A DNA stretch of 64,000 nt from Zoogloeaceae bacterium (lineage in GTDB: Bacteria > Pseudomonadota > Gammaproteobacteria > Burkholderiales > Rhodocyclaceae): positions 124,001-188,000 of the forward strand of contig JACKMA010000006.1 in NCBI GenBank assembly GCA_024235635.1, read 5' to 3'. Numbering within the stretch: the first letter of the stretch is position 1; each line of letters starts with the position of its first letter. Positions 1-7,730 of this stretch are shown here, in pieces. A model generated the notes under the pieces. That model was not told the DNA's origin. It worked only from the letters and a program-made list of their open reading frames with translations, and made no database searches. The translations under genes were made by a program, and so were the position numbers.

Positions 1-276
1 TTCGACCTCGCCGTCGATGCGCGCCGCGCGCATCAGGCCATCGACTCCATTCGCCACGGCGACAGGCGTCGGTGCCGGCATCTCGATCACCACCTGCGGT
101 GCTTCCTCGCTCAGACACTCTGCCAGCAGGCCGTCAGCGGCGATCGACAGGTTGAGTCGCACGCCGCCGGCAACGATGCGGGCGCGATTGCCGGCGTGGC
201 GGGCCAGCCGGGCGCGCGCCCACGGCGCGTCATCGAGCAGGTGGTTCAATAGCGCGATCGCGGCCCCAGCCAACAT
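1..276 (-). CDS. ubiJ: UbiJ-like ubiquinone biosynthesis accessory factor (3' part off window)
   Basis: The minus-strand frame opens with ATG at 276 and runs off the left edge, giving about 92 residues. It begins MLAGAAIALLNHLL and continues with a small alpha/beta region typical of an SCP2 (sterol-carrier) lipid-binding domain. UbiJ is a non-catalytic subunit of the aerobic ubiquinone complex that holds the hydrophobic intermediate for the Ubi hydroxylases and methyltransferases. The position downstream of ubiE and a Tim44-like gene matches the usual proteobacterial ubiE-ubiJ-ubiB order; ubiB is probably just outside the window. Only 7 bases separate it from the upstream gene, so it is likely co-transcribed. 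The identity rests on context plus the N-terminal pattern, and the C-terminus cannot be seen. Confidence 0.7.
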   Translation of the reverse strand, partial: MLAGAAIALLNHLLDDAPWARARLARHAGNRARIVAGGVRLNLSIAADGLLAECLSEEAPQVVIEMPAPTPVAVANGVDGLMRAARIDGEVE

Positions 277-283
277 CGGCTTC

Positions 284-1144
284 TCAGCCCTGCTGGATGC
301 CGGCGATCCGCCAGCCGTCGCTGCCGACGGCAGGTTTCGACAGGTGCCAGATTTCGCTGAAGGTGGCGGGTGCAGCATCCTGCTCTTCGCGCAAAGTCCC
401 CGAGAATCGAACGCTGACAATGTAGCTGCCGCCTTGTTCACTGACGTCGAGCACCTCGGCATCGAGGTCGATCACGTCGGTCTGCTGGGCTTGATCGCCA
501 CGTTCGCGCAGCTGCATCGCGATTTCGGCAAAGACCTCCGGCGTCGTGAATTCGCGAATGTCCTCGACATTGCCAGTGTCGGAAGCCGCCTGCAGACGGA
601 TGAAGTTCAGCTTCGCCTGTCGTTCGAAACCGGCTGCGTCGAAGCCTTCATGCTCCTCCTGGGCGGTTCTTGCCGCGGCCGCAGGGGCCGAACCAGGCGC
701 CGGCTCACGGTGCATGCTGCGCTGACTGTTGCCGGCACCGGCGCCGGCGTAACCGAGCCCGCCCGGGTTGCCGGTGCCCTGGGCCCTGGCCCTGAAGAAG
801 CGAAACACCGCGAAGGCGGCGGCGATCAGCAGCGCCAGCATGACGATCGACGCGAACTCCTCGCCCAGGCCGAGGTGCGACAGCAGCGCGGCGATACCGA
901 GACCAGCCGCCAGGCCGGCCAGCGGGCCGAGCCAGGACCGCTTCTGGGGCGTTTGGCCCGTGGCGCCTGTGGTCTTGCCCGGAGTCGCAGGCGATGTCGT
1001 CGGCGCGGTCGGCTTCTTGTAGATGCCCGAGTCACGCTGCATGCCGAACGAGCGACCGCCACCGAAGCGACGTGCTTCGGCGTCCGGCACGTTCATTGCG
1101 AAGCTGACGAAAACGGTAAATAGAGCCACCAGAAATCTTTTCAT
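284..1144 (-). CDS. Tim44-like domain membrane protein
   Basis: A 286-residue protein. The ATG at 1144 is chosen because it opens a clear signal/anchor (MKRFLVALFTVFVSFAMNV, residues 1-19), ending near the AEA-RR junction around residue 24. A Gly/Arg/Thr/Pro-rich spacer follows, then two hydrophobic segments (about 74-93 and 97-117). The C-terminal half (about 165-286) fits a Tim44-like domain: FDAAGFERQAKLNFIRLQAA followed by a predicted alpha/beta fold ending in DGWRIAGIQQ. Bacterial Tim44-like proteins are inner-membrane proteins of unclear role, often described as import-like. It lies between ubiE and ubiJ, a common betaproteobacterial arrangement, but a direct ubiquinone role is not shown. 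Confidence 0.8.
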   Translation of the reverse strand: MKRFLVALFTVFVSFAMNVPDAEARRFGGGRSFGMQRDSGIYKKPTAPTTSPATPGKTTGATGQTPQKRSWLGPLAGLAAGLGIAALLSHLGLGEEFASIVMLALLIAAAFAVFRFFRARAQGTGNPGGLGYAGAGAGNSQRSMHREPAPGSAPAAAARTAQEEHEGFDAAGFERQAKLNFIRLQAASDTGNVEDIREFTTPEVFAEIAMQLRERGDQAQQTDVIDLDAEVLDVSEQGGSYIVSVRFSGTLREEQDAAPATFSEIWHLSKPAVGSDGWRIAGIQQG

Positions 1145-1182
1145 CGAGAACTCGATCCTCTGTCGGTCGGGGGAAAGGCGTG

Positions 1183-1920
1183 TCAGACGCGATAGCCGCG
1201 GTGCAGCGCGACCACGCCACCTGCAAGGTTGAAGTATTCGACGCGTGACAGGCCGCAGCGTTCCATCATCTGCTTCAGTGTTTCCTGGTCCGGGTGCATG
1301 CGGATCGATTCGGCGAGATAGCGATAGCTGTCGGCATCGCGCGCGACGCGCTGACCGAGCCACGGCAGGACCTTGAACGAGTAGAAGTCGTAGGCCGGCG
1401 TCAATGGCTTCCAGACCTTCGAGAACTCCAGCACCAGCAGGCGTCCGCCGGGCCGCAACACGCGGCGCATCTCTTCGAGTGCGCGATCCTTGTGGGTCAT
1501 GTTGCGCAGGCCGAAGGCCACACTGACGCAGTCGAACCAGGCATCCGGGAACGGCAGGTGCTCGGCGTCGCACTGGGCCACCGGCAGCGGGTGGCCGTGG
1601 TCGGTGACGCGGTCGCGACCGCGACTCAGCATGGCGCGATTGATGTCGGTGAGCCAGACTTGGCCGGTGCTGCCGACCTTGCGTGCGAAGGCCAGCGAAA
1701 GATCGGCCGTGCCACCTGCGACATCGAGAACCCGTTCGCCTTCGCGAACCCCCGAGATCTGCACCGCGAATGCCTTCCACAGGCGATGCAGCCCGAGCGA
1801 CATCAGGTCGTTCATGACATCGTAGCTGTCGGCGACCGAACTGAACACGCCGGCGACGCGGCGCGCCTTCTGACCCTCTGCGACTGTCTCGAAGCCGAAA
1901 TCCGTCTGCTTCTCGGTCAT
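1183..1920 (-). CDS. ubiE: Demethylmenaquinone/2-polyprenyl-6-methoxybenzoquinol C-methyltransferase UbiE
   Basis: A 245-residue SAM-dependent C-methyltransferase of ubiquinone (and menaquinone) synthesis. The ATG at 1920 gives MTEKQTDFGFETV, the usual UbiE N-terminus; the frame is open further upstream but that part lies over the next gene. Visible family marks are YDVMNDLMSLGLHRLWK (about 33-49), the SAM motif I VLDVAGGTAD (64-73), and the second UbiE signature GLRNMTHKDRALEEMRRVL near 137. The length matches the family (about 245-250). The 38-base gap to the Tim44-like gene and the 1-base gap from the DUF971 gene suggest one operon. Confidence 0.96.
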   Translation of the reverse strand: MTEKQTDFGFETVAEGQKARRVAGVFSSVADSYDVMNDLMSLGLHRLWKAFAVQISGVREGERVLDVAGGTADLSLAFARKVGSTGQVWLTDINRAMLSRGRDRVTDHGHPLPVAQCDAEHLPFPDAWFDCVSVAFGLRNMTHKDRALEEMRRVLRPGGRLLVLEFSKVWKPLTPAYDFYSFKVLPWLGQRVARDADSYRYLAESIRMHPDQETLKQMMERCGLSRVEYFNLAGGVVALHRGYRV

Positions 1921-1921
1921 T

Positions 1922-2347
1922 TCAGCGGTGTCCTCCGCAAGTGCCGCCGCGCGGCTCGGGGGCCGGGTTGGCATCGGCGTCGCGACTCGCGCCGGCCGCT
2001 TCGATCCGTGCCAGGTATGCCTGCCACAACTCGTCGCGACGCTGTCCGAGCATGTAGAGGTAGTCCCACGAGTACAGGCCGCTATCGTGGCCATCGCTGA
2101 ACACCGGTTTGATCGCGTAGTTGCCGACGGCTTCGACCTGGGCGATATGGACATCGCGTTTGCCGACCTGCAGCACTTCCTGGCCGGGGCCGTGGCCGCG
2201 CACCTCGGCCGACGGCGAGTACACCCGGAGGAACTCGTAGGTCAGCTCGAAACGGGCGCCGTCGTCGAAGCTGAGTTCCATCACCCGCGATCCCTGGTGA
2301 AGCTTGATTTCGGTCGGCGTCGGGGTGTTCTGGTCGAGACCGGCCAT
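1922..2347 (-). CDS. DUF971 (gamma-butyrobetaine hydroxylase-like N-terminal domain) protein
   Basis: A 141-residue cytosolic protein. The ATG at 2347 is preferred over earlier in-frame starts because AGGAGA sits about 4 bases upstream. The core shows the DUF971 pattern: IKLHQGSRVMELSFDDG, FELTYEFLRVYSPSAEVRGH, then a late YSWDYLYMLG block. The fold is that of the N-terminal domain of gamma-butyrobetaine hydroxylase, but the oxygenase domain is absent. Stand-alone copies are common beside ubiE in betaproteobacteria. A role in iron-sulfur cluster handling (ApbC-type fusions) is known for some relatives; no specific function is claimed here. The C-terminal tail is low complexity. Confidence 0.85.
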   Translation of the reverse strand: MAGLDQNTPTPTEIKLHQGSRVMELSFDDGARFELTYEFLRVYSPSAEVRGHGPGQEVLQVGKRDVHIAQVEAVGNYAIKPVFSDGHDSGLYSWDYLYMLGQRRDELWQAYLARIEAAGASRDADANPAPEPRGGTCGGHR

Positions 2348-2450
2348 CGCGCTCTCCTGTGGCACATAGCCGCCCATGATAACCGAAGTGCCCGCGACGC
2401 CTGCCGGGGACCGGACGCCGCGCGCCATCGCAGCCGCCGGCCCGATCGGC

Positions 2451-2468
2451 GTGTCATCAAATCGTCAA
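2451..2468 (+). promoter_or_regulatory. PHO-box-like site upstream of phoB
   Basis: The sequence reads GTGTCAT-CAAA-TCGTCAA, matching the PHO box layout of two 7-base CTGTCAT-like repeats separated by a 4-base AT-rich spacer. The first repeat agrees at 6 of 7 positions and the second at about 4 of 7. It ends 39 bases before the phoB start, where PhoB would replace the -35 element. This implies autoregulation of phoBR under phosphate limitation, as in E. coli. It is a single eye-found match. Confidence 0.5.
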
Positions 2469-2507
2469 CTTCCTGCAATAGACTGCAGGACAACACAGGA
2501 GAGCGTC

Positions 2508-3218
2508 TTGTCCGCCACCATTCTGATCGTCGAGGACGAACCTGCCATTCAGGAATTGTTGAGCGCCACGCTGAGTCGCGCCGGCCACCACGTCATTCGT
2601 GCCGACGATGGCGAGCACGCGCTGCGGCTGCTCAATGAAGCGCTGCCCGATCTGGTGCTGCTCGACTGGATGCTCCCGGGCAGGCCTGGAATCGAAATCG
2701 CACGGCGCCTGCGGGCGGAGGATCGCACGCGGGCCATCCCGATCATCATGCTGACCGCGCGCGGCGAGGAGCAGGACAAGGTCAGCGGGCTCGAGGTCGG
2801 CGCCGACGACTACATCACCAAGCCGTTCAGTCCGCGTGAGCTGATCGCTCGCATCAAGGCAGTCTTGCGCCGGCGGGCACCGCAGGCGACCGACGATCCG
2901 GTCGAGCTGGCTGGTCTGCGGCTCGACCCGGTGACCCACCGGGTGACCGCCGAGGACCGTACGCTGAGCCTGGGACCGACCGAATTCCGCCTGTTGCGCT
3001 TCCTGATGCACAATCCGGAGCGGGTCCATTCCAGGGCCCAGCTGCTTGATCGGGTGTGGGGCGATCACGTCTTCGTCGAGGAGCGTACTGTTGATGTCCA
3101 CATCCGGCGCCTGCGCAGTGCGCTGGAGGCGAGCGGACATGACCGCCTGATCCAGACCGTGCGCGGCGCGGGCTACCGCCTGTCGGTCCATACCGGGTCG
3201 GAACGCGGCGTGGGATAA
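2508..3218 (+). CDS. phoB: Phosphate regulon response regulator PhoB
   Basis: A 236-residue OmpR/PhoB-type regulator. The start is TTG at 2508: CAGGAGAG lies at 2496-2503 and the protein then begins MSATILIVEDEPAIQELL, while upstream in-frame codons encode no receiver sequence. The receiver domain (about 1-120) has the acidic pair E9/D10, the phosphoacceptor D53 in LVLLDWMLPG and K105 in YITKPF. The winged-helix Trans_reg_C domain covers about 135-235, ending with TVDVHIRRLRSAL and TVRGAGYRL. Phosphorylated by PhoR, PhoB activates phosphate-scavenging genes. It sits 28 bases upstream of phoR, and a PHO-box-like site precedes it. Confidence 0.95.
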   Translation: MSATILIVEDEPAIQELLSATLSRAGHHVIRADDGEHALRLLNEALPDLVLLDWMLPGRPGIEIARRLRAEDRTRAIPIIMLTARGEEQDKVSGLEVGADDYITKPFSPRELIARIKAVLRRRAPQATDDPVELAGLRLDPVTHRVTAEDRTLSLGPTEFRLLRFLMHNPERVHSRAQLLDRVWGDHVFVEERTVDVHIRRLRSALEASGHDRLIQTVRGAGYRLSVHTGSERGVG

Positions 3219-3246
3219 TCCCGCGGTCGAGAGTTCTCCCGAGCCC

Positions 3247-4575
3247 ATGCTTCGACCGACCCGCCAGATCCGCCTCCGCGCCGTGGCGGAGATCGCACTC
3301 TGGCTGTTGCCGGGTGCGCTGATCGCGTTGCTCGGCGATCCCCTGTGGGGCGTGCTGGCAATGCTCGCCGGCGCGCTCTACCAGCTCTACCGGCATATCG
3401 TCGCGATCGATTCGCTGGTGGCCTGGGCGCGCTCGCCGCTCGGGACGCCGGTGCCGATCGCCAGTGGTGTCTGGGATCTGATCTTCTCCGAGATCAATCG
3501 CCGCTCGCGTCTGATGAAGGAGCAACGTGAGCGTCTGTCGCTCGCCCTCGACCGCTTTGTCGAGGCTGGCCGTGCAATGCCAGACGGGGTCATCTACATG
3601 GGGCCCGGCAACGTCATCGACTGGGCCAATCCGCGTGCCGAGGAGCATTTCGGCATCGTCGCGTCGCGCGATGCCGGTGCCGCGCTGACCAATCTGGTGC
3701 GCGATCCGGACTTCGTCGCCTATCTCGAAGCCGGCGAATTCAGCGAGCCATTGATCATGTGTCCGCTGCGTCAGCAGGGCCTGACCCTGATGGTGCAGCT
3801 GGTGCCCTATGCCGAGTCGCGCTGCATGCTGCTGTCGCGCGACATCTCCCATCTCGAACGCCTCGAAACGATGCGACGCGACTTCGTCGCCAATGTCTCC
3901 CATGAACTGCGGACACCGCTGACCGTGGTGCTGGGCTTCATCGAGACGCTCGCCGACGACGACGGCCTGTCCGCCGACGATCGCCGGCATTACCTCGGGC
4001 TCGCCCGCGAGCAGGCCGAGCGCATGCACCGCCTGATACTCGACCTGCTGGTGCTGTCGGCGCTCGAGACCGGCGCGCCGTCACCGACAGAGGACCAGGT
4101 TGACATGCCCGACCTGCTCGACCGCGTGCTGACCGAGGGCAATGTACTGTCGGCCGGGCGGCATCGGCTGACGCTCGAGATCGAAGGCCCGCATTGGCTG
4201 CGTGGATCGGTCAAGGAACTGCACAGCGCCTTTGCCAATCTGGTCAGCAACGCGGTTCGCTACAGCGATCCGAGCGGCCATATCCGCCTGCGCTGGCGGG
4301 CCGTGGACGGTGGCGCCGAGTTTTCCGTGCAGGATCAGGGCGACGGTATCGACGCCCGTCACATCCCGCGCCTGACCGAGCGCTTCTACCGGATCGATCG
4401 CGGCCGCTCGCGGGAATCCGGTGGCACCGGTCTCGGCCTGGCGATCGTCAAGCACGTGCTGGGCCGCCACCAGGGGCGGCTCGACATCGAGAGCACCCCC
4501 GGCGTCGGGTCCACCTTTCGCGCGATCCTGCCTGCTCGCCGGGTGCTCAGTTCGGCGTCTGACGAAGCGGCTTGA
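3247..4575 (+). CDS. phoR: Phosphate regulon sensor histidine kinase PhoR
   Basis: A 442-residue inner-membrane kinase. Two hydrophobic segments near the N-terminus (about 12-28 and 33-47) have almost no periplasmic loop, as in PhoR. A PAS-like region (about 100-200) follows, then HisKA with phosphoacceptor H219 in VSHELRTPLTV, and HATPase_c with LVSNAVRYSDPSG and the G-box GGTGLGLAIVKHVL. It phosphorylates PhoB when phosphate is scarce, normally through the Pst transporter and PhoU, which are not in this window. The last 29 bases overlap the 3' end of the convergent PilZ-like gene. Confidence 0.95.
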   Translation: MLRPTRQIRLRAVAEIALWLLPGALIALLGDPLWGVLAMLAGALYQLYRHIVAIDSLVAWARSPLGTPVPIASGVWDLIFSEINRRSRLMKEQRERLSLALDRFVEAGRAMPDGVIYMGPGNVIDWANPRAEEHFGIVASRDAGAALTNLVRDPDFVAYLEAGEFSEPLIMCPLRQQGLTLMVQLVPYAESRCMLLSRDISHLERLETMRRDFVANVSHELRTPLTVVLGFIETLADDDGLSADDRRHYLGLAREQAERMHRLILDLLVLSALETGAPSPTEDQVDMPDLLDRVLTEGNVLSAGRHRLTLEIEGPHWLRGSVKELHSAFANLVSNAVRYSDPSGHIRLRWRAVDGGAEFSVQDQGDGIDARHIPRLTERFYRIDRGRSRESGGTGLGLAIVKHVLGRHQGRLDIESTPGVGSTFRAILPARRVLSSASDEAA

Positions 4576-6148
4576 CCACCACCTGGTCGAAATTCGATCC
4601 GTCGCTCATCATCGCCGCGAGGCGGACCTGCGTCGCGCGATCGCCGTGCAGTTCGATGATACGTTCGGGCTGGTACCAGCCACCCGGCAGCACCACCGAG
4701 GCATCCGCCTTCAGCGCCGGCACCGCCGGGAGCAGGAAGCAGGCCTGGTAGGGGTCGTGGGCGCTCGAGCGGGTGTTCAGTGTACGCGCCGCAGCGACCG
4801 ACGGCACGCCCGGCAGCACGCTGACGCCGGCTTCGAGCGTGCCGTCCTCGCGATACATCAGCCAGCTGATCCGCGCCAGCAGCACGGCTTCACCGTCGGG
4901 CGGCCGGATGCCGACCAGCTGGTGGTGATCGAGGCGCAGCCCGGTTGGCCGACAACGCAGCCGGAAGCCCCCGACCGACTGGTCGAGCACTTCCCAGTTG
5001 GTGCCGGCGAGACCGAGGCGGATCGCCTCTTCGCGGATCTTCTGCACGCTCATCGGGACTTCGGGTGCGCGCTCGCCGAAGGTCAGCACGTTCATGTCGG
5101 TGGTGACATTGGATATCGTGCGCGAAGACGGCGGCGTGAAGCGCCGGCCCTCGATGTGGAAGGCGATGGCATTCCAGTCCGCGATCAGTTCGAGACTGCC
5201 GCGAGCGCCGCGGCGCGAAAACTTTCGGCCCGCCGAGGCCAGGCCCCATGGGCGATAGAGCAGCACCAGCAGGCGTCCGCCGGCGAGTGCGGGGCAGTCT
5301 TCGCCGAGCCCGAGCGAGGCCGGCGAGACGCCCTGCTTGAGCTGCGACACCACCGCCTGGATATGGCTCGCCAGCCGTGTACCGTCGAAGTGGCGCAGGC
5401 TGTCACTGGTCTTGAGCACGCCGATCGGGCGCACGCCGTGATCGGCCCCGAGGTCGACACCGTAGCGCAGCGGCACCTCGTTGCCGTCTTCGCTGCGTCG
5501 CTTCAGTGCGCAGTAGGGGGCAAAGCGCTGGGCCCAGCGGATGATCCAGTTGAGTTCGCGCTGGGTGCGGCCGAAGGGGTTGGCGAGGTCGGTCAGCAGG
5601 ATCGAGACGAAGCACTCGGTGCTGCTCTGCGCCCGCCACACTTCGTTCAGCGGATCGCCGACCCGGGAGCGGGCGACTTCGTGGCGCTCGGCGGCGGCGA
5701 ATGCGCCGTGCAGATCGGTCCAGGCGCCAGCCGGCAGCGCCCTGCGCGCGCGGAAATACTCGAGGATGACCTGGCCCAGCGAGTAGAGCTGGCGTTGAAA
5801 CAGCAGCGGCATGTTCTCGGCGAGGCTGCCATTGACGGTGTCGGCGAGGATGATCCGCGTGTACGAGCGGGCGAGTTCGCGCCACAGCGTGACGACGCTC
5901 TCCATGATCGCGTTCTCGCGGCTCTGCGGCGGCAGCGGATGCGCGGCATAGCGCCGGCTGAGTTCGGTCTGGGCGTCGACGATCAGCGGGCGCGCGGTCT
6001 CGAGTACTTCGAGGTGCTGGTTCGGCGCCGGCGGATAGGTACGCAAGGTCGTGACGATCCGCGTCAATTCGGCGTGGGTTTCGTCGACGTTGGTTTGTCG
6101 GAGCCGGCCGAGCAATTCGAGGCAGGCTGCAGGGTTGCGGTAATCCAT
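4547..6148 (-). CDS. Large protein with C-terminal PilZ-like domain (possible c-di-GMP receptor)
   Basis: A 533-residue soluble protein without signal peptide or membrane segment. The first about 250 residues look all-helical (e.g. LWRELARSYTRIILADTV, LFQRQLYSLGQVILEYFRA). The C-terminal third contains DQSVGGFRLRC, which fits the D-x-S-x-x-G half of a PilZ signature, followed by a beta-rich stretch with LVGIRPPDGEAVLLARISWL. Members of this helical-plus-PilZ-like family occur in betaproteobacteria without a defined role. I could not assign the partner arginine motif with confidence, so c-di-GMP binding is unproven. It is the last gene of the minus-strand run below gatB and overlaps phoR tail-to-tail. 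Confidence 0.55.
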   Translation of the reverse strand: MDYRNPAACLELLGRLRQTNVDETHAELTRIVTTLRTYPPAPNQHLEVLETARPLIVDAQTELSRRYAAHPLPPQSRENAIMESVVTLWRELARSYTRIILADTVNGSLAENMPLLFQRQLYSLGQVILEYFRARRALPAGAWTDLHGAFAAAERHEVARSRVGDPLNEVWRAQSSTECFVSILLTDLANPFGRTQRELNWIIRWAQRFAPYCALKRRSEDGNEVPLRYGVDLGADHGVRPIGVLKTSDSLRHFDGTRLASHIQAVVSQLKQGVSPASLGLGEDCPALAGGRLLVLLYRPWGLASAGRKFSRRGARGSLELIADWNAIAFHIEGRRFTPPSSRTISNVTTDMNVLTFGERAPEVPMSVQKIREEAIRLGLAGTNWEVLDQSVGGFRLRCRPTGLRLDHHQLVGIRPPDGEAVLLARISWLMYREDGTLEAGVSVLPGVPSVAAARTLNTRSSAHDPYQACFLLPAVPALKADASVVLPGGWYQPERIIELHGDRATQVRLAAMMSDGSNFDQVVVKPLRQTPN

Positions 6149-6185
6149 CGGCTGACCCGTCGTCCCTAGTTAGCGAAGCGGGCGC

Positions 6186-6626
6186 TCAGCGCCCCGCGAT
6201 CCTGCCCGCTGCCTTCAGCAGGGCATCGGCCAGTGCTTCGTCGCTCTGGCGGGCGCCGGGCGGCAGCCGCGACTCCCGTTGCGGCGTCCCCCATACCGGC
6301 TGTGGAAAATGTCGGTCGCTGCGGAAGCGGGCGATCACGTGCCAATGCAGATGCGGCACCATGTTGCCGAAGCTGGCCAGGTTGATCTTGTCCGGCCGGA
6401 TGCACTCGCGCAGCGCTTCCTCGCTGGCCATGACCATCTCCATCATGTGTTGGCGCTCGCGCGGGCTCAGGTCGGACATCTCGCCAACGTGATGCGTCCA
6501 GATCACGCGCAGGTATCCCGGATAGTCCTCGTCGTCCACGCGTATGACGCGAAGATGGGCATCCTGCCACAAAACGCGCTCGTCGTCGGGCTTGCAAAGC
6601 GGGCAATAGTGCGTGGTGGTCAGCAT
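6186..6626 (-). CDS. HIT family hydrolase
   Basis: A 146-residue histidine-triad nucleotide hydrolase. The active-site motif is H92-L-H94-W-H96 in NMVPHLHWHVIAR. An N-terminal C8-PL-C11 pair may bind zinc together with downstream histidines, as in several HIT proteins. WTHHVGEMSDLSPRERQHMM (about 44-63) is typical of the bacterial HIT subfamily. Substrates are usually nucleoside phosphoramidates or dinucleoside polyphosphates; the specific one is unknown. It lies 37 bases upstream of the PilZ-like gene and 40 bases after the DUF1499 gene on the same strand. Confidence 0.92.
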   Translation of the reverse strand: MLTTTHYCPLCKPDDERVLWQDAHLRVIRVDDEDYPGYLRVIWTHHVGEMSDLSPRERQHMMEMVMASEEALRECIRPDKINLASFGNMVPHLHWHVIARFRSDRHFPQPVWGTPQRESRLPPGARQSDEALADALLKAAGRIAGR

Positions 6627-6666
6627 CAGGTCGTTTCCCTCCCCCGGAATCGCCGCCGGCCGGCGA

Positions 6667-7116
6667 TCAATGCGAAGCCTCGCCCGTCGCAGTGCTCAGG
6701 CGCGCAAGGATCCGCTCCATGCGGCGCGCATTGACACCGAAATCGTAGTAGCCGCTGCAGGCGCCGCAGCGATATTCGATACTACCGTCACTGCGCCGGA
6801 GGAACACGGCTTCGTCGACGAATTTGAAGAGACGGGAACGAAAGCTTGCAATCAATACCCGCCCGCCATGCAGTTCGAGCCGACTGCGCGGTTCGGCGAG
6901 GGCGGCGCGTGCCACGTCGGCCAGCGACGGCGCCCTCCCGCCGATGGTGGCAATCGTGCCGCTGACGCAGTTCGGCCGGTCCGGGCACGCCGGCAGCGCG
7001 ACGGCATCGGCGCCGATGCGCCAGCCGGCGCAGGAGCGATATTCGTCAGCCACCACGATGGCGCCCGCCGCTGCGATTGCGATTCCGACCAGCCACCTCG
7101 CCCGCTCCGGTCGCAA
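6667..7116 (-). CDS. DUF1499 family protein
   Basis: A 149-residue protein. The only start that leaves the N-terminal hydrophobic segment intact (WLVGIAIAAAGAIVVADEYR, about 8-27) is TTG at 7116, ten bases after the upstream stop, so the start is tentative. After the membrane anchor or signal comes the DUF1499 pattern: LPACPDRPNCVSG with cysteines, a central beta region, LFKFVDEAVFLRRSDGSIEY, then YDFGVNARRMERILARL. These are small envelope-associated proteins of unknown function. Tight spacing with the DUF3617 gene suggests co-translation. Confidence 0.8.
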   Translation of the reverse strand: MRPERARWLVGIAIAAAGAIVVADEYRSCAGWRIGADAVALPACPDRPNCVSGTIATIGGRAPSLADVARAALAEPRSRLELHGGRVLIASFRSRLFKFVDEAVFLRRSDGSIEYRCGACSGYYDFGVNARRMERILARLSTATGEASH

Positions 7117-7125
7117 GCGAGCGAC

Positions 7126-7659
7126 CTACTGCTGGCCCATGCCGGGAATGTTCTTCAGCATTTCCGGCAGATTGATGTTGCCGACCCCGGGTAGCTGCAT
7201 CTGCGTGGAACCCGGCTTCTGGCCGGCGGGGCAGGGGCCGGTCCAGCGCGCGTCGATCTGCATGCGGGCTTCCTGCATGCCGTGCTGCGGCGGATCGAAA
7301 AGCGTCACCACCTCGCCCTGGTAATGGGACTCGTACTGGCCGGTGAATTCGCCGCGCGTCCTGGCCGTACCACCATTGACCTTGCAGGTGGTCTCGATCG
7401 TCGTGCGCTCTCCGGCACGCGTGATGCGGGGTGTTTCGCAGTCGCCCTGCTGCCGGGTCGCCTGCGCCAGCAGGTCGGCGTCGGTCTTGTCGTCGATGCA
7501 CTGACGCATCATCATCTGCTGGCCGCCCAGTACCGACATCGCGGTCTTGATCTCCCACAGCCCGGGCTTGCGCTTGGGCAGCTCGGTGGCCGCTGCGAGG
7601 GTCGGTGCCAGCAGCAACGAAAACAGCGTAAGCGTCGCCCAGGTCGAACGTTGCGACAT
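7126..7659 (-). CDS. DUF3617 family periplasmic protein
   Basis: A 177-residue protein beginning at ATG 7659 (MSQRSTWATLTLFSLLLAP), giving a signal peptide that likely ends at LAAATE. The mature part opens with KRKPGLWEIKTAMSVLGGQQ and contains cysteines in MRQCIDDKT, GDCETP and TTCKVNGG, a spacing seen in DUF3617 proteins of betaproteobacteria. Function is unknown; the family is periplasmic. It lies 71 bases downstream of gatB and is followed closely by the DUF1499 gene. Confidence 0.85.
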   Translation of the reverse strand: MSQRSTWATLTLFSLLLAPTLAAATELPKRKPGLWEIKTAMSVLGGQQMMMRQCIDDKTDADLLAQATRQQGDCETPRITRAGERTTIETTCKVNGGTARTRGEFTGQYESHYQGEVVTLFDPPQHGMQEARMQIDARWTGPCPAGQKPGSTQMQLPGVGNINLPEMLKNIPGMGQQ

Positions 7660-7730
7660 CTCGGGATCTCCCACGTGTGCGAATGCGGCCATGCTATCAG
7701 CAGCCGCCGTCGGCGGTCGCGCGGTGTGTT

